From NCBI RefSeq assembly GCF_000227115.2, contig NC_016481.1:62001-126000 (forward strand): 64,000 nucleotides of DNA, in the 5' to 3' direction. Of this stretch, positions 1 to 10,036 are shown in pieces. The number at the start of each line of letters is the position of its first letter. Within the stretch, counting starts at the first letter, position 1. The translations under genes and the position numbers were made by a program. The notes under the pieces were generated by a model, which ran no database searches, was not told where the DNA came from, and saw nothing but the letters and a program-made list of their open reading frames with translations. The stretch is from Naumovozyma dairenensis CBS 421. Its lineage: Eukaryota; Ascomycota; Saccharomycetes; Saccharomycetales; Saccharomycetaceae.

Positions 1-571
1 TCTTCGAATCTGGAGAAATATCTTGCACAAAATGGTAAAAGTCAGACTTTACGTACCGGAAAGGGCAAGCATATCTATTGCAATTACCTACGCATTGTTT
101 TTGAACACCTGAATGGTTGCAGATGTTGTCAGTGACTGTTCGATTTCTGAGGAAAAACTGTGGGACCTTAACGTATTTTTAGATAGTTCACGATTATGCA
201 GACACGAACTGCATGGAAAGCCCAAGAAATGATTATAAAAGACAGAAGCAATTTATTCAAGCCCAGCGTGATAAAAGAAGATTTTTGAACAATGACACCA
301 CGACATTGCACATACAAAGTATTAACTATTTGTAGGCATTTTAGTATTAGCTGATGCCATGATGAGTCGGTATAATCCTCAATTACACCGAGATATAGTT
401 TGATATTTTGAGTTTAAGTCACTTTCTCAGGCAACGGTTGTTCTTCCTTTATAAGCGCTTCTCAGCACTAGTTAAATCAAAAAGACACTTAATAAGATAT
501 GTTAACTAAAGTTATATATTGTAAGGAAGTCCTTATCTGTTAGAAGTAAGTTACTTCTTATTGATAGTTCA
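1..571. other. Gene-free left edge
   Basis: No recognisable gene. Frame 1 of the plus strand is open from the window edge to a TGA at 133-135 (44 codons, Cys-rich at its end). This could be the tail of a gene lying to the left, but I do not recognise it and it may be chance. The rest is AT-rich with stops in all frames. Confidence 0.5.
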
Positions 572-906
572 GGGTTACCTATTAATACGCTCAGGTATAA
601 TATATATATATATATGTGCTTTTATAGGTTCAATTATATAATAAGCAGCTGGGATAATAATGTGGTAAGGTGAATACCTAAAGAGTCTATGATTGGTAAC
701 GTTCTCTGAAGTAGCTTCAGTTGCAAAGTTCTCATTAGAAGTTCTTAAAAGGATTGTCAAGCTCGGCGTGTCGCATATGCAGGTAAGAGACTCTATTACG
801 ATTCTCGTTATGAATGATCAAAGTACAACTAGTCTTCCGCTTATACTATCCCCATTTTTAAGTTCATAGTAAACTCAGATATGGTTTAGAGCGACTAAAT
901 CAACCT
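572..906 (-). repeat. Decayed LTR-like dispersed repeat, copy 1
   Basis: This stretch aligns over its whole length with 6715-7030 in the same orientation, by eye at roughly 70 percent with small indels. Shared blocks include gattggtaacgtt, cttatactatccc and atggtttagagc. The length of about 320-335 bp, the TATA-like TATAATATATATA tract near one end and the position in gene-free DNA suggest a solo LTR of a Ty-type retrotransposon read on the minus strand. No target-site duplication was found, and the LTR assignment is inference; the repeat relationship is seen directly. It lies about 130 bp beyond the ERB1 stop codon. Confidence 0.55.
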
Positions 907-1035
907 CACATTAGCATTCTTCTGAAAACAATTAGATTAAACTATCTTGAATCATCTTTTTGATTATTATTTTTAATATACAGTTTTAGATTAAATGATA
1001 AGCTAGTAATATTTAAAGGGGGATATGCAAGTGTC

Positions 1036-3537
1036 TTATGTGGTCCATAAACGTGCTGTATTATCAGCCCCAGAAGAAAACAACCAAGCTTCCTTTGGAT
1101 GCCAAATAGCATCTAAAACACCTAAGTTATTCTTAATTTTATGGCCGCTCAATTTCTTCAATGGGACAATCATTGGATTCTTCATCATATCATCATATAC
1201 AGTAGCATGGAAGATATGAATGTTCCCATCATCTGCCACCGAACTAAATAATGGTAATTTCTTATGGAAATTTACACTCCTTACTGCCTTATCATGATAT
1301 CTTAGGGTCTTATATGGAGTACTTGCCAAATCCAGATCATGCCATAATACTCTTTTATCAAATGAAGATGCAATTAAATTATCACCTCTTGGATGAATAT
1401 CAATCTTAGATAACCAACGAGCACCAGGTAAAAGTTTTTTCACTAAAGTTTGTTGTGATAAATCGTAGATTCTAATATATCTTTGGGAACAAACGAATAA
1501 TTGTGGTTTGAATGGATGGAATTTGGCATCCATTATAATACCTTTAGATTTCTTAAATGGGGATTGAGTTAAATGTTTTGAGACTTGATGGATTAGGACT
1601 GATGTACTACCAGAATCTGGTTGTACAGTGACGAAATAATCACCCTTTCTATGCCATGACAGACGTTTAACAGTTTTTCTACAGGTAATAGTAATACATA
1701 TATCTTTTTCCAATTGCTTTTGAGTTGGTTTATTCCATTGTGCAACTTGTTTCTTAACAGCAGCAATATTTTCACCATTTGCAGCATTTTCATCATCATC
1801 GCTTCCATTCACTTCAAGGTTTGATTTCTTAATAGATCCAAAAGTGTCAAAACCAAACCCATGTTCAATCTTACTTTTCCCTTTATTTTCGATATCAAAA
1901 CCAAAGATTGGTGGGACAATTAAATGAATATGTTCACCAACAGATACAGCCAAGATACCAGTTTCCTTATCTGGGTTCCATTCAATACATTCAATATGAT
2001 CATCAGTATTTTCTTCCGTATCTTCAATTAATGTCACATTATAGACTTCTCTACCTGTTAAGATTTCCCATACTCTTACAGTACCATCGTCTGAACCTGT
2101 TGCTAACCATAGCCCTGATGGATCAATAGATAATGTACGAATCTTACCTTGATGGCCAGCATATATCGTAGAACAACGAATTGGGAAAGGTCTTAGATCC
2201 TTTGGTGATGGCAGTTCAGGGATTAAGGATTCGGGGTCAATGTTTAATACATTTTTACGTACACGTGGAGCCAAATATAAATCTAAGGATCTTTCGAACC
2301 TTTCTCTAATATTTTCTCCATAACCTGGAACTTTTCTTAAAGAACCATATTTCTGTGGAATGAAATTTTTCTCTCTTTCACTAAACTCAGTATTTTCCCA
2401 TTCTTTCTTTTCTTCTTCGGTCAAAAGATATTCTTCTGGAGGATTATAACTTTCTTCATTAGTTGGTGGTAATAATTTTGGTGCTCTTAAATTCATGACA
2501 TGGTCATTTGTTTCTTCTGAATCACCCCATAAATCGTACTTATATTCATTTTCAAGTTTTTCCTTTTCTCGTATCTCTTTTAATTGTTTTGGTGGGATAA
2601 TACGACCTTCTCTAATGGCTCTAACAATTTTCATTATTCTCTTTGCTTCATTCTTGGAAGGAATAAAACGTCTTTTTGGTTCCGGAATAGCAGTTAGAGG
2701 CATGACTTCTTCATGTCTTGTAAACCAATCTACATATGGTTCATATGGATTAGTTTGGTCATCAGTTTGTTCATTTCTACCAATCTTGGAAATCAACTCT
2801 AGTTCTTCTTCAGTCAAATTCAAACCAGCACCAGAGTCTTGATCCAATAACCCAGTCCAACCTTCCGGTAATTCTATAGTATCTAATAATTGATCTAATG
2901 CAGACCCCTTAGCTGGTCTCATGATTCTCTTACCGTTGATGTCATAACCGATATGTGGCATTTCATCATAGGCAGATAATGGGATATTACCAATTGTGTT
3001 TTTCGTTTCGACATCACTATCATCACTATCATATACTGGATTAATTTCTGGTTTGATAATTCTTGGTGTACCATCTATATATTTGGTGTAGATATTTGGG
3101 TCGGCGATTGTTTTTAATTGGATACCTGATAATTTGTCAACGAGGGACTTCGTATCGTCTGTATCATCAAAATCAGATGTATTATATTCTTCTTCATCAT
3201 CGTTTCCTTCAGCTTCTTGGGCGAATAATTTATTCAATTCATCTTCAGAATCAGACATTTCATCTTGCACATGGTTTTGTTTCTGTTCCTGTTCTATTTC
3301 TTGACCTTCAATATCGGAGGACTCAGATTCTCTCTCTTCAACGGCTGATTCAAAGGCTTCATCGTCTTCTGCATCTTCGTTATCACTTTCACTGTCACTT
3401 GCACCATCAAGAAGACCATCTACTTTAAATTCGTCTTTATTGACATTGACATTGGTTTCTGCCTCAACCTCTTCGGATGTTCTTTTCTTGGAGAGAATTT
3501 TTTTCCCTCCCTTTACTAGATTTGTTCCCTTAGTCAT
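1036..3537 (-). CDS. ERB1: Ribosome biogenesis protein Erb1 (BOP1 family)
   Basis: Predicted 833 aa; S. cerevisiae Erb1 is 807 aa. In the family Erb1 works with Nop7 and Ytm1 (PeBoW complex) in the nucleolus for processing and assembly of the 60S subunit. The start chosen is the ATG at 3537 ([11 protein letters not shown]); an in-frame extension of 15 codons upstream has no family support. Visible parts: an acidic Asp/Glu-rich N-terminal third, the BOP1 N-terminal domain (around [16 protein letters not shown] and the [18 protein letters not shown] stretch), then WD40 repeats in the C-terminal half, for example [14 protein letters not shown] and [14 protein letters not shown] at the end. The promoter holds PAC and RRPE motifs typical of ribosome-biogenesis genes. 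Ortholog of YMR049C. Confidence 0.97.
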   Translation of the reverse strand: MTKGTNLVKGGKKILSKKRTSEEVEAETNVNVNKDEFKVDGLLDGASDSESDNEDAEDDEAFESAVEERESESSDIEGQEIEQEQKQNHVQDEMSDSEDELNKLFAQEAEGNDDEEEYNTSDFDDTDDTKSLVDKLSGIQLKTIADPNIYTKYIDGTPRIIKPEINPVYDSDDSDVETKNTIGNIPLSAYDEMPHIGYDINGKRIMRPAKGSALDQLLDTIELPEGWTGLLDQDSGAGLNLTEEELELISKIGRNEQTDDQTNPYEPYVDWFTRHEEVMPLTAIPEPKRRFIPSKNEAKRIMKIVRAIREGRIIPPKQLKEIREKEKLENEYKYDLWGDSEETNDHVMNLRAPKLLPPTNEESYNPPEEYLLTEEEKKEWENTEFSEREKNFIPQKYGSLRKVPGYGENIRERFERSLDLYLAPRVRKNVLNIDPESLIPELPSPKDLRPFPIRCSTIYAGHQGKIRTLSIDPSGLWLATGSDDGTVRVWEILTGREVYNVTLIEDTEENTDDHIECIEWNPDKETGILAVSVGEHIHLIVPPIFGFDIENKGKSKIEHGFGFDTFGSIKKSNLEVNGSDDDENAANGENIAAVKKQVAQWNKPTQKQLEKDICITITCRKTVKRLSWHRKGDYFVTVQPDSGSTSVLIHQVSKHLTQSPFKKSKGIIMDAKFHPFKPQLFVCSQRYIRIYDLSQQTLVKKLLPGARWLSKIDIHPRGDNLIASSFDKRVLWHDLDLASTPYKTLRYHDKAVRSVNFHKKLPLFSSVADDGNIHIFHATVYDDMMKNPMIVPLKKLSGHKIKNNLGVLDAIWHPKEAWLFSSGADNTARLWTT

Positions 3538-3670
3538 TTGTCTAGAGATATTTCCGCAAGGTTTTGCAATACTCCTACACAAAGTGTACCATACGAACTA
3601 ATAGCTAATATATCGAACTCATCTAATCATTCAAAGCTATTAACTTAATATTTCACTACTATTATTATTG

Positions 3671-3712
3671 AGCTCATCGCCTGCAAAAATTTTCCAAAAT
3701 CTGAAAAATTTT
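3671..3712 (-). promoter_or_regulatory. PAC and RRPE motifs upstream of ERB1
   Basis: The minus strand reads GCGATGAGCT at 3671-3680, a full PAC motif. AAAAATTTT follows at 3685-3693 and TGAAAAATTTT at 3702-3712 (RRPE type). In Saccharomyces these pairs bind Tod6/Dot6 and Stb3 and control the ribosome-biogenesis regulon. They sit about 135-175 bp upstream of the ERB1 ATG, the usual distance. Confidence 0.75.
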
Positions 3713-3844
3713 AACATCCGTACCCCGCACTAACCATATTAAGAAGGATATGCCACCCAAACTACTCTGAAAAACACCTGCAGAAGTTGACAGGGTATTA
3801 AAGAATATAAGCAATAAATATAAAATAAGATAAACCATCTTATA

Positions 3845-4381
3845 TTAAAATTTACATGTTTTACTAATTAAAATTGCTAATTTTTCTAAATATTTTTGAT
3901 CAATTTCATTGAATCCTTCGAAATCCAAACAATCTAAATCAATAACAGCCAAAGTTTCTGCTGTTTGTAGATCAAGTATTGGTACAACTATTTCACTTTT
4001 CGTCTCCCCGTCACAAGCAATATGTCCTGGGAATTTATTCACATCTGGGATTAATTGAGTCCTTTGAGTAGATGCAGCAGTACCACATACACCTTTACCA
4101 AATATGATTGTTTGACATGCTGGTTTCCCTTGAAATGGACCTAATATCAGTTCATTTTGCTTCGTTTTATCTGTAACGTAAAAACCCGCCCAGTTAACAT
4201 TGACCTGCAACGCTTTATAAGCATGCCATATTAAGGATGCAGCATTGGCTAAATTACAGACCCAATTGGTTTGTTCTTTAGCCAATGACTCGTATGACAC
4301 CAATAAGAACTCCAAAGTTTCTTCTCTACTACTTTCTGGTGAAAATATAGAATAGTTGGCATGATGTTGGTTGTCTCCCAT
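3845..4381 (-). CDS. YKL069W: Free methionine-(R)-sulfoxide reductase (GAF domain)
   Basis: Predicted 178 aa, nearly the length of S. cerevisiae YKL069W. The enzyme reduces free L-methionine-(R)-sulfoxide to methionine with thioredoxin as reductant, protecting against oxidation in the cytosol. The whole protein is one GAF domain: NWAGFYV at about 63-69, then GPFQGKPACQ, GKGVCGTAA and HIACDGETKSEIVVP. The three conserved cysteines are at 89, 99 and 123, with C123 in the position of the catalytic cysteine and C89/C99 as resolving partners. Its neighbours in S. cerevisiae (STB6 side) match. I see nothing broken. Confidence 0.95.
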   Translation of the reverse strand: MGDNQHHANYSIFSPESSREETLEFLLVSYESLAKEQTNWVCNLANAASLIWHAYKALQVNVNWAGFYVTDKTKQNELILGPFQGKPACQTIIFGKGVCGTAASTQRTQLIPDVNKFPGHIACDGETKSEIVVPILDLQTAETLAVIDLDCLDFEGFNEIDQKYLEKLAILISKTCKF

Positions 4382-4580
4382 TATTTTTCACTCGTTCTTG
4401 CTTTTATTACTCGATCAAAAATCGTTTATCATAGAGTGTAAAGAATACAAAAATCAAAAACGTTGCATAGTGTAGGACTTTTGACTTATGACTTTGATAA
4501 TTCAGCTTTCAAAGTACGAATTAAAATCTTGGCAATTTTTACTTCGTTAAAAATCCAAGTTCACCGACCAAGATTTCCCC

Positions 4581-4589
4581 AAAAAAAAA
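4581..4589 (-). terminator. Pol III terminator of tRNA-Trp
   Basis: Nine A residues on the plus strand give an oligo-T stretch on the minus strand, 11 nt past the tRNA 3' end. Confidence 0.7.
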
Positions 4590-4599
4590 TTAAAATAAG

Positions 4600-4707
4600 T
4601 GAGACGGACAGGAATTGAACCTGCAACCCTTCGATTGCAATTATAATTTCCTTGGAAATTCCAGGGTTTAACTGGAGTCGAAAGCTCTACCATTGAGCCA
4701 CCGCTTC
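4600..4707 (-). tRNA. tRNA-Trp (CCA) with intron
   Basis: The minus-strand sequence matches S. cerevisiae tRNA-Trp almost base for base. Exon 1 is 4707-4672 (GAAGCGG acceptor strand, D arm, anticodon CCA followed by G37). The 36-nt intron is 4671-4636. Exon 2 is 4635-4600 (T arm GCAGG-TTCAATT-CCTGT, discriminator A). The intron sits after position 37 as usual and needs the SEN complex, whose SEN15 subunit is encoded in this window. Odd points: the acceptor pair 3:70 is A:C, because the 3' strand reads CCGTCTC, and base 37 is G rather than A. A run of T residues (4589-4581, minus) follows as Pol III terminator. Confidence 0.95.
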
Positions 4708-4725
4708 TTATTATTGAATTTTTAT

Positions 4726-4967
4726 TGTTTAACACTTTAAATAGGTGCAATAACATTTTTCAGTTAGTTTTTATGAGTATATAAGGGAGGAATTCTTCTT
4801 CCATATGCGTTGTACATAATTACATATTTGTCTCACTCATAAGAGGGAGAAGACGAGAGTGTCCTCCAAGGGGACATAAATACCCACACCACCACTGTGA
4901 GGCTGCATCTACACTCCGTTATCAACATGATTTACTGTACGTATCAAATTCCGACATACCACCAATA
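4726..4967 (+). repeat. Decayed LTR fragment beside tRNA-Trp
   Basis: This stretch aligns with 30039-30306 near tRNA-His. Shared blocks are GTTTAACAC, GATATAA/GTATATAAG, TTCTTCCATAT.CGTT.TACATAAT, CATAAGA, GGGACAT, TATCAACAT and TACCACCAA. The probable start (TGTTTAAC) is only 19 bp upstream of the tRNA 5' end, the place Ty3-type and Ty1-type elements favour. It contains a TATA-like TATATAAG at about 4779. No flanking duplication was found, so the exact ends are uncertain. Confidence 0.55.
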
Positions 4968-6714
4968 ATAAGATCTGTGGGTAGTTAATTGATCAATGGT
5001 TAGCGCTCGGAAGCAGCGTTTCTAGTTAATCCTGTATTATTCTAATTGTAAGATTCTATTGTAGATTAAGATTAGTGCTAAATATGAAGTATAATAAGAG
5101 TAATTTAATATCCTCGTTTTAATGTATGTAAAACAGTTCAGTTTCTTAAATATCAATATGTCGGAATTATAATGTATCTGGCACATAGTGTACAGACACG
5201 TGGTTTCGTACAACACGATATATGTTTTCTATATAAGAAAATTTTTATTCCATATGTAAAGTGTATAATATATATTACTCTCCTGTCCTAGGACGGGGAG
5301 GAGCAATTCTGCAACGAATCTACCTATAAGGTCAGGTCCTGCAGTCTAATCTGCATCCAATATATGGTTTAATATGTTATATTCCCTAAAAAGCAATATG
5401 CTTCGAATACAATAGTAGATGAAATGTATATAAAAAATAATAATATAAAAATAATTACAGGAGAAAGAGAAATCGATACTTCGAGTTATGGGTCTATTTG
5501 TATTCCTGTCGATGGTAGAATAGATAATACGAGATCACAATTTTATCGTTGGTATATGAATTTATTGACTACTTTGGTATTCATCAATCGCGTCGCGTCG
5601 TGCCGGTATTCTCTCAAGGTCCTCCCATATTTGGTAATCACTGAGTGTCTGTTATAGAAGACGTTGTACCAAGCCGGATGTCTAGGCCTTTACCATAGAA
5701 TATTGATAGTACCTTTATCTTGAATATTGTTCGAGCAGCTAGACCAAATTTTGATGCCATATCTTCTTAGTGAAAAAACACGATCCTACCACCCGAATCA
5801 GTATTTGTCTGAACGAGGTCTCGAAGGGAAAAATACTTAATCGTCATATGAAAAAAAATAAAGGATATTATCGGCAAGACTAATTTAGCAGCAGCTCTTA
5901 GTTCGAGAACTTTTATTTGTGTTCTATTAGCTTAGCTCTGTTTCTGGTTAGCGTCTTTGATGAATCCGGTATATATTAAAATATATATGTTATGGAAATT
6001 GTGCTGATGTAGCACAAGGGCCACAGGAATTTCTCTATCCTTCTCCCTGAGAGTCATTCGTTATCTGTGTTTTTTGTTTATATTGATTACTTAACCGTTA
6101 TCTAATAGTGTATACACGTTGATCCACCATATGTATTTATAGCTATGTATTTATGTGTTAATAGGAAGTCTCTCTAATCTTCTGTTTAATTGTACTATCC
6201 ACGTATATATTTCACAATAAAATTCAATTGAAGGGGTTGATCCCGCTAACAGCTATTTACTATCACATAATTTACTTCCTAAAAAAAGCATCATGACCAA
6301 TAATCCGAAAATATGTGAGGTTAATTGAGTTATTCTAACACATACCTAGGTTTATCGAGTTAAGGATGGGGTTGTCGTTGTTCCTTGAAGCTATTCATAT
6401 GTAGTAAATCACTCCTAACAATACTACTTAAACGTACTCAACCCTGATACTCAAACATCAAGCGCCCTTAATTCAGACTATGTACGTAGAGTGTAAAATA
6501 TCATAAATATTATATGTCACAGGGGGACACCCTATTTATGATATAGAATAAATCGCATGGAAAAAATTGTGTTTATATTTAATTGAGTAATAATTTCAAC
6601 TATTTCAATTTGGAACCATATCTTCAAAGGCCGCCCCAGATAACCAAAAGTAAACGAAAAGGTAGGTTTTTCGAAACGCCACGGTATTATTAAATGTAAT
6701 TTTCTTTTTACTGT
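4968..6714. other. Gene-free tRNA-linked region with repeat debris
   Basis: About 1.75 kb without a plausible gene; open stretches are short, and the 77-codon frame at 5424-5657 has no recognisable feature. Around 5230-5310 a weaker third copy of the tRNA-linked LTR family can be traced (TATATAAG, TTCCATATG, CTCTCCTGTCC, GGGGAGGAG). The region resembles the LTR graveyards found around yeast tRNA genes. I could not recognise gag or pol remnants. Confidence 0.5.
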
Positions 6715-7030
6715 GGGTTCCATCTATTAATACTTTCATATATATTATATAGGTTACTTATTCTAAACAATAAGCAGAATCGAGGATAATAAGATGAATA
6801 GCTAAGAGTTCTAAGATTGGTAACGTTTTCTAAAGTAGTTTCGGTTGCAAAATTATCAATCATTATTAATTCTTGAACGGATCGTAAAGCTCAGCGTCTC
6901 ACATATCTCGATAATACACTTTGATACAATATTCGTTATACTTGACCAAGATATAACTAGTAGTTAGCTTATACTATCCCATCCTTAAGTCTGTTAACTT
7001 AGGTATGGTTTAGAGCAGTTAAACCAACCT
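6715..7030 (-). repeat. Decayed LTR-like dispersed repeat, copy 2
   Basis: Second copy of the repeat at 572-906, same orientation and nearly the same length. Shared blocks are GATTGGTAACGTT, GGTTGCAAA, CTTATACTATCCC and ATGGTTTAGAGC. It ends about 115 bp beyond the stop codon of the STB2/STB6 gene, much as copy 1 ends about 130 bp beyond ERB1. The LTR nature is inferred from length and context. Confidence 0.55.
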
Positions 7031-7144
7031 TTCAAGTTCACAGAAGATTTACATTTACGTAAGACAACAAGTATGCCAAGTCAAAAAAAATCAGTTTTAA
7101 AATATATTGTCCTATAGTCTTTCTGTTATATATGTCTTTGGTTT

Positions 7145-9598
7145 TTAATTGTATAATTCAGAGGTTGGAGCTTCTGCAAACTCCGTTTTATAAAAAAATT
7201 TGTGATAAAGCCACTCACTCCAACTGAACAGATTCTTGCTTAATTGATTTAGAAAATCTTTACGCAACACTCTTAAGCAGATACCGCCATATTTTGTTTT
7301 TTCAGCGTGTATCAAGTTTCTTAGGCACTTATCGAACTCAATATCATTGTCAACCGTTTCTATGGCAAGGGTCATGTTTGGACCTTGTTTTAATAATAAT
7401 TTCCTATAGACATTCAGCTTGTTGTCAAACTCATTAACACTATCTTGTACATCCCTCATACGAGTATTCAACAGTCGAACATTATATTTCAATTTTGAAG
7501 TTAGTGAATTTAATTCTTGCATTTCCTTTAGAAGATAATTATGTTTATTTTCAAGTTTGGATTGCGTTTCATTGAATTTATCTGCCTTCTTGGAACAACT
7601 AGTAAATTCTAAATGTAGCTGATGAAGTGATGAACTGAATTTTTCATCTTCAATACCAGCATTTTCCCCATCACATAAATTCACAATTTTATCCCTCGTC
7701 TTCTGTTGCTCTTGTTTATGAAGACGAACTTTGACCTTCAGAAGATCTCTTGCCATCTTGACTACAGAAGAATCAAACGGTAGATCCCAAATTTCGATGG
7801 CAGTAGATGCTTCTGATAAAGAGTTAGATCTATGTAAATTCAACCTATATTCACCAATGGAATCTTGATAAGCTGCAATCTCAGTTTGATCATTGATAAA
7901 AGGGTACGATTTTCTTCTATAGAACTCAGCTTGATATTGAACATTAGTATCGTGGCTTCTAAGATATTTCGATCGATCATAGTTACAAAACATAGAGGAG
8001 ATGGATAATAAAGAATTTGATCCATTTTGGGATTTTAAACCTTGCAGTTCTTTCCCACTACCATCATGTTCGTTTTTGCTTTGGAAAAGAGGATCATCTG
8101 GAGACAGATCGGAAGATTTAAATTTCTCTGGCGATTGCTTTCTCAATATTGTTTCATCTATCTTCAATTTGTCCAAATATAATTCTTGCTTTTTCAACAC
8201 TTCATCTAGATTACCATGATTAAAGTCTAATTCGGTGAATCTTTTCTTCTTCCACCCATTATTCAAATCTCGAACACATTTCCCTTTACCCTTCCAAAGT
8301 AATCCGAGAGCACCTCCGTGGATATTATTAACAAGTACATCTAGGTCTGATGTTAGGATATCATTTGATAATTGCATGAAATTGCCTTTTCCTGCCATAT
8401 CTTGCACTCTTGATTTAACAACTCTTTTAAACTTAAAGATATCTGTATTTGAACTTTTAGCCGATATTTCAAATAAACTTTCTAAAGTTTCTGGGTCGAA
8501 ATAAAGTAATTTATGATGTTTAGCTAGACCGTTCTTCTTTTGGAAAGTATATATCCCGGAATACATTTCAGTTTCTTGGAATGGATCCTTAGCAGAAATA
8601 CAATCTTCTACCATCAATTTAAAATAACAACTCAAAACAAGACTAATGATGGAGGTCACAGTAGTCGGACCCATAGTAGTTTCATTTCTTGGTTTTGCTA
8701 TACCCATATATGTTTTACCATATATTTCCCACCATCTATCGATGGCTCTTTTCGTTTCTTCGCATAAAAGACCACTCTTATGAATTTTAAAGTTAAATAA
8801 CCCAAAATAACTTAAAGATAGTTGAATAATGGTAATTAGTTCTACAACTGGAGAGGTATGCTTTTTCGCACAGAAGACATCACTGGAAACCTTTGCTGGT
8901 TTCCCCTCTTGTAGACCGTGATCCTCGCCAATTCCGGCTTGAAGATCATTTGGTTGTTGTTGCTGGCGTTGCTTTGAACCCGTGTTTTGGGTTTTTATAG
9001 GAATTTTATACAGTTGTGAAAACTTCTCTAGAGCAGCTGTGGAGACACCATTTAATAATAAACCTTGACGACCACCACAGTGTAATCTTTTGAGATTGAA
9101 GTTGACTTTAAAATTTTCCCATACTTCTCTAATATCCCCACATTCTACGTGTATCAGGTATAAAGATGATGGAACCACTGATAAATTGGTTATAAATAAG
9201 GTACTATTCTTTATTATTTTAGGTTGTGATATGGAGATCAATTCTTGATAATATTTCTTGAAATTTCCTGGCCAGAATTCCGGATTCTCAGGTAATAGAA
9301 TCCTGACTGCGGTGATTTCATCTTGTGAATTACCTGTATATGAAGTGATTACAGTGGAAAAACTCCTTTCTGCTGTCCATTGCTCCACTATATATATTTC
9401 AAATCCATGTATTTTCACGACTTCATATGGTGGGTTTTCAGATGATTGGATATTCAACCTATGAAGAGCACGCATATCTGGGAAGATAAAACTTACCAAG
9501 GGGACAGTTGGTTGCAATTCCAATTTTTTCGAGCTAGAATGACTTTCTGATCGTTCTGTAGTGGTATAATGGTTTAATTCTGGGGAATCTGTCGTCAT
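7145..9598 (-). CDS. STB6: Stb2/Stb6-family Sin3-associated protein
   Basis: Predicted 817 aa; S. cerevisiae Stb6 is 766 aa and Stb2 is its ohnolog. Family members were found as Sin3-binding proteins and have been linked to histone deacetylase complexes, but no biochemical activity is known. Visible parts: a conserved N-terminal domain (residues about 35-190, KIHGFEIYIVEQWTAERSF and the ILLPENPEFWPGNFKKYYQ stretch), a helical middle part (about 250-460), a Ser-rich linker, and a C-terminal coiled coil (about 625-740). Assignment rests on this pattern and on synteny: S. cerevisiae STB6 (YKL072W) lies between YKL069W and LHS1, as here. Whether it counts as STB6 or STB2 cannot be decided from one copy. 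Confidence 0.88.
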   Translation of the reverse strand: MTTDSPELNHYTTTERSESHSSSKKLELQPTVPLVSFIFPDMRALHRLNIQSSENPPYEVVKIHGFEIYIVEQWTAERSFSTVITSYTGNSQDEITAVRILLPENPEFWPGNFKKYYQELISISQPKIIKNSTLFITNLSVVPSSLYLIHVECGDIREVWENFKVNFNLKRLHCGGRQGLLLNGVSTAALEKFSQLYKIPIKTQNTGSKQRQQQQPNDLQAGIGEDHGLQEGKPAKVSSDVFCAKKHTSPVVELITIIQLSLSYFGLFNFKIHKSGLLCEETKRAIDRWWEIYGKTYMGIAKPRNETTMGPTTVTSIISLVLSCYFKLMVEDCISAKDPFQETEMYSGIYTFQKKNGLAKHHKLLYFDPETLESLFEISAKSSNTDIFKFKRVVKSRVQDMAGKGNFMQLSNDILTSDLDVLVNNIHGGALGLLWKGKGKCVRDLNNGWKKKRFTELDFNHGNLDEVLKKQELYLDKLKIDETILRKQSPEKFKSSDLSPDDPLFQSKNEHDGSGKELQGLKSQNGSNSLLSISSMFCNYDRSKYLRSHDTNVQYQAEFYRRKSYPFINDQTEIAAYQDSIGEYRLNLHRSNSLSEASTAIEIWDLPFDSSVVKMARDLLKVKVRLHKQEQQKTRDKIVNLCDGENAGIEDEKFSSSLHQLHLEFTSCSKKADKFNETQSKLENKHNYLLKEMQELNSLTSKLKYNVRLLNTRMRDVQDSVNEFDNKLNVYRKLLLKQGPNMTLAIETVDNDIEFDKCLRNLIHAEKTKYGGICLRVLRKDFLNQLSKNLFSWSEWLYHKFFYKTEFAEAPTSELYN

Positions 9599-10036
9599 CT
9601 TTAATTCAATATAACCTGTAACAGTAGTTTATAAAATGGATGTAGCTCTTCAACACAAATCGGTGGAGATTGTTGCACTTTTTGTTAATTATGTGATGAG
9701 AAAATCTTCCTATATGATTTCATAAACACCTGAATGCTAAATATAGGATGAAGTAGGAGGTTCTGATAACCGTTATGCCCAGAAGTGCCTTATCGAACTT
9801 ACATAATATTAATACTGGAAAAAGAAAAAAAATGTGGGGCAAATTTCTCCGAAGGTGTCAAATGTGGACACATTTTTGTAACAAAGTGGATGGATCTTCA
9901 CAAACAGATAAACGGATAATCATTTTGTATGTGAACCCACGATTAATCGTTGATATATTATAGTTATGGATCCTATATAAACATCGGCATTAGCCCAAGG
10001 TATATAGTTATACAGCATATACGGCACGCTTAGCCA
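9599..10036. other. Intergenic: STB promoter and LHS1 3' flank
   Basis: This 438-bp stretch holds the promoter of the STB2/STB6 gene and the 3' flank of LHS1. It has an A-rich tract near 9820-9835. The 62-codon plus-strand frame at 9775-9963 has no protein-like features. I see no RNA gene. Confidence 0.5.

Noticed and set aside
4991..5010. ATGGTTAGCGCTCGG downstream of the LTR fragment as a Ty primer-binding site
   Set aside because: It is not an exact complement of the initiator tRNA 3' end and is not adjacent to the LTR end.
5424..5657. 77-codon ORF in the gene-free region after tRNA-Trp
   Set aside because: No gag, pol or other motif; AT-rich chance frame.
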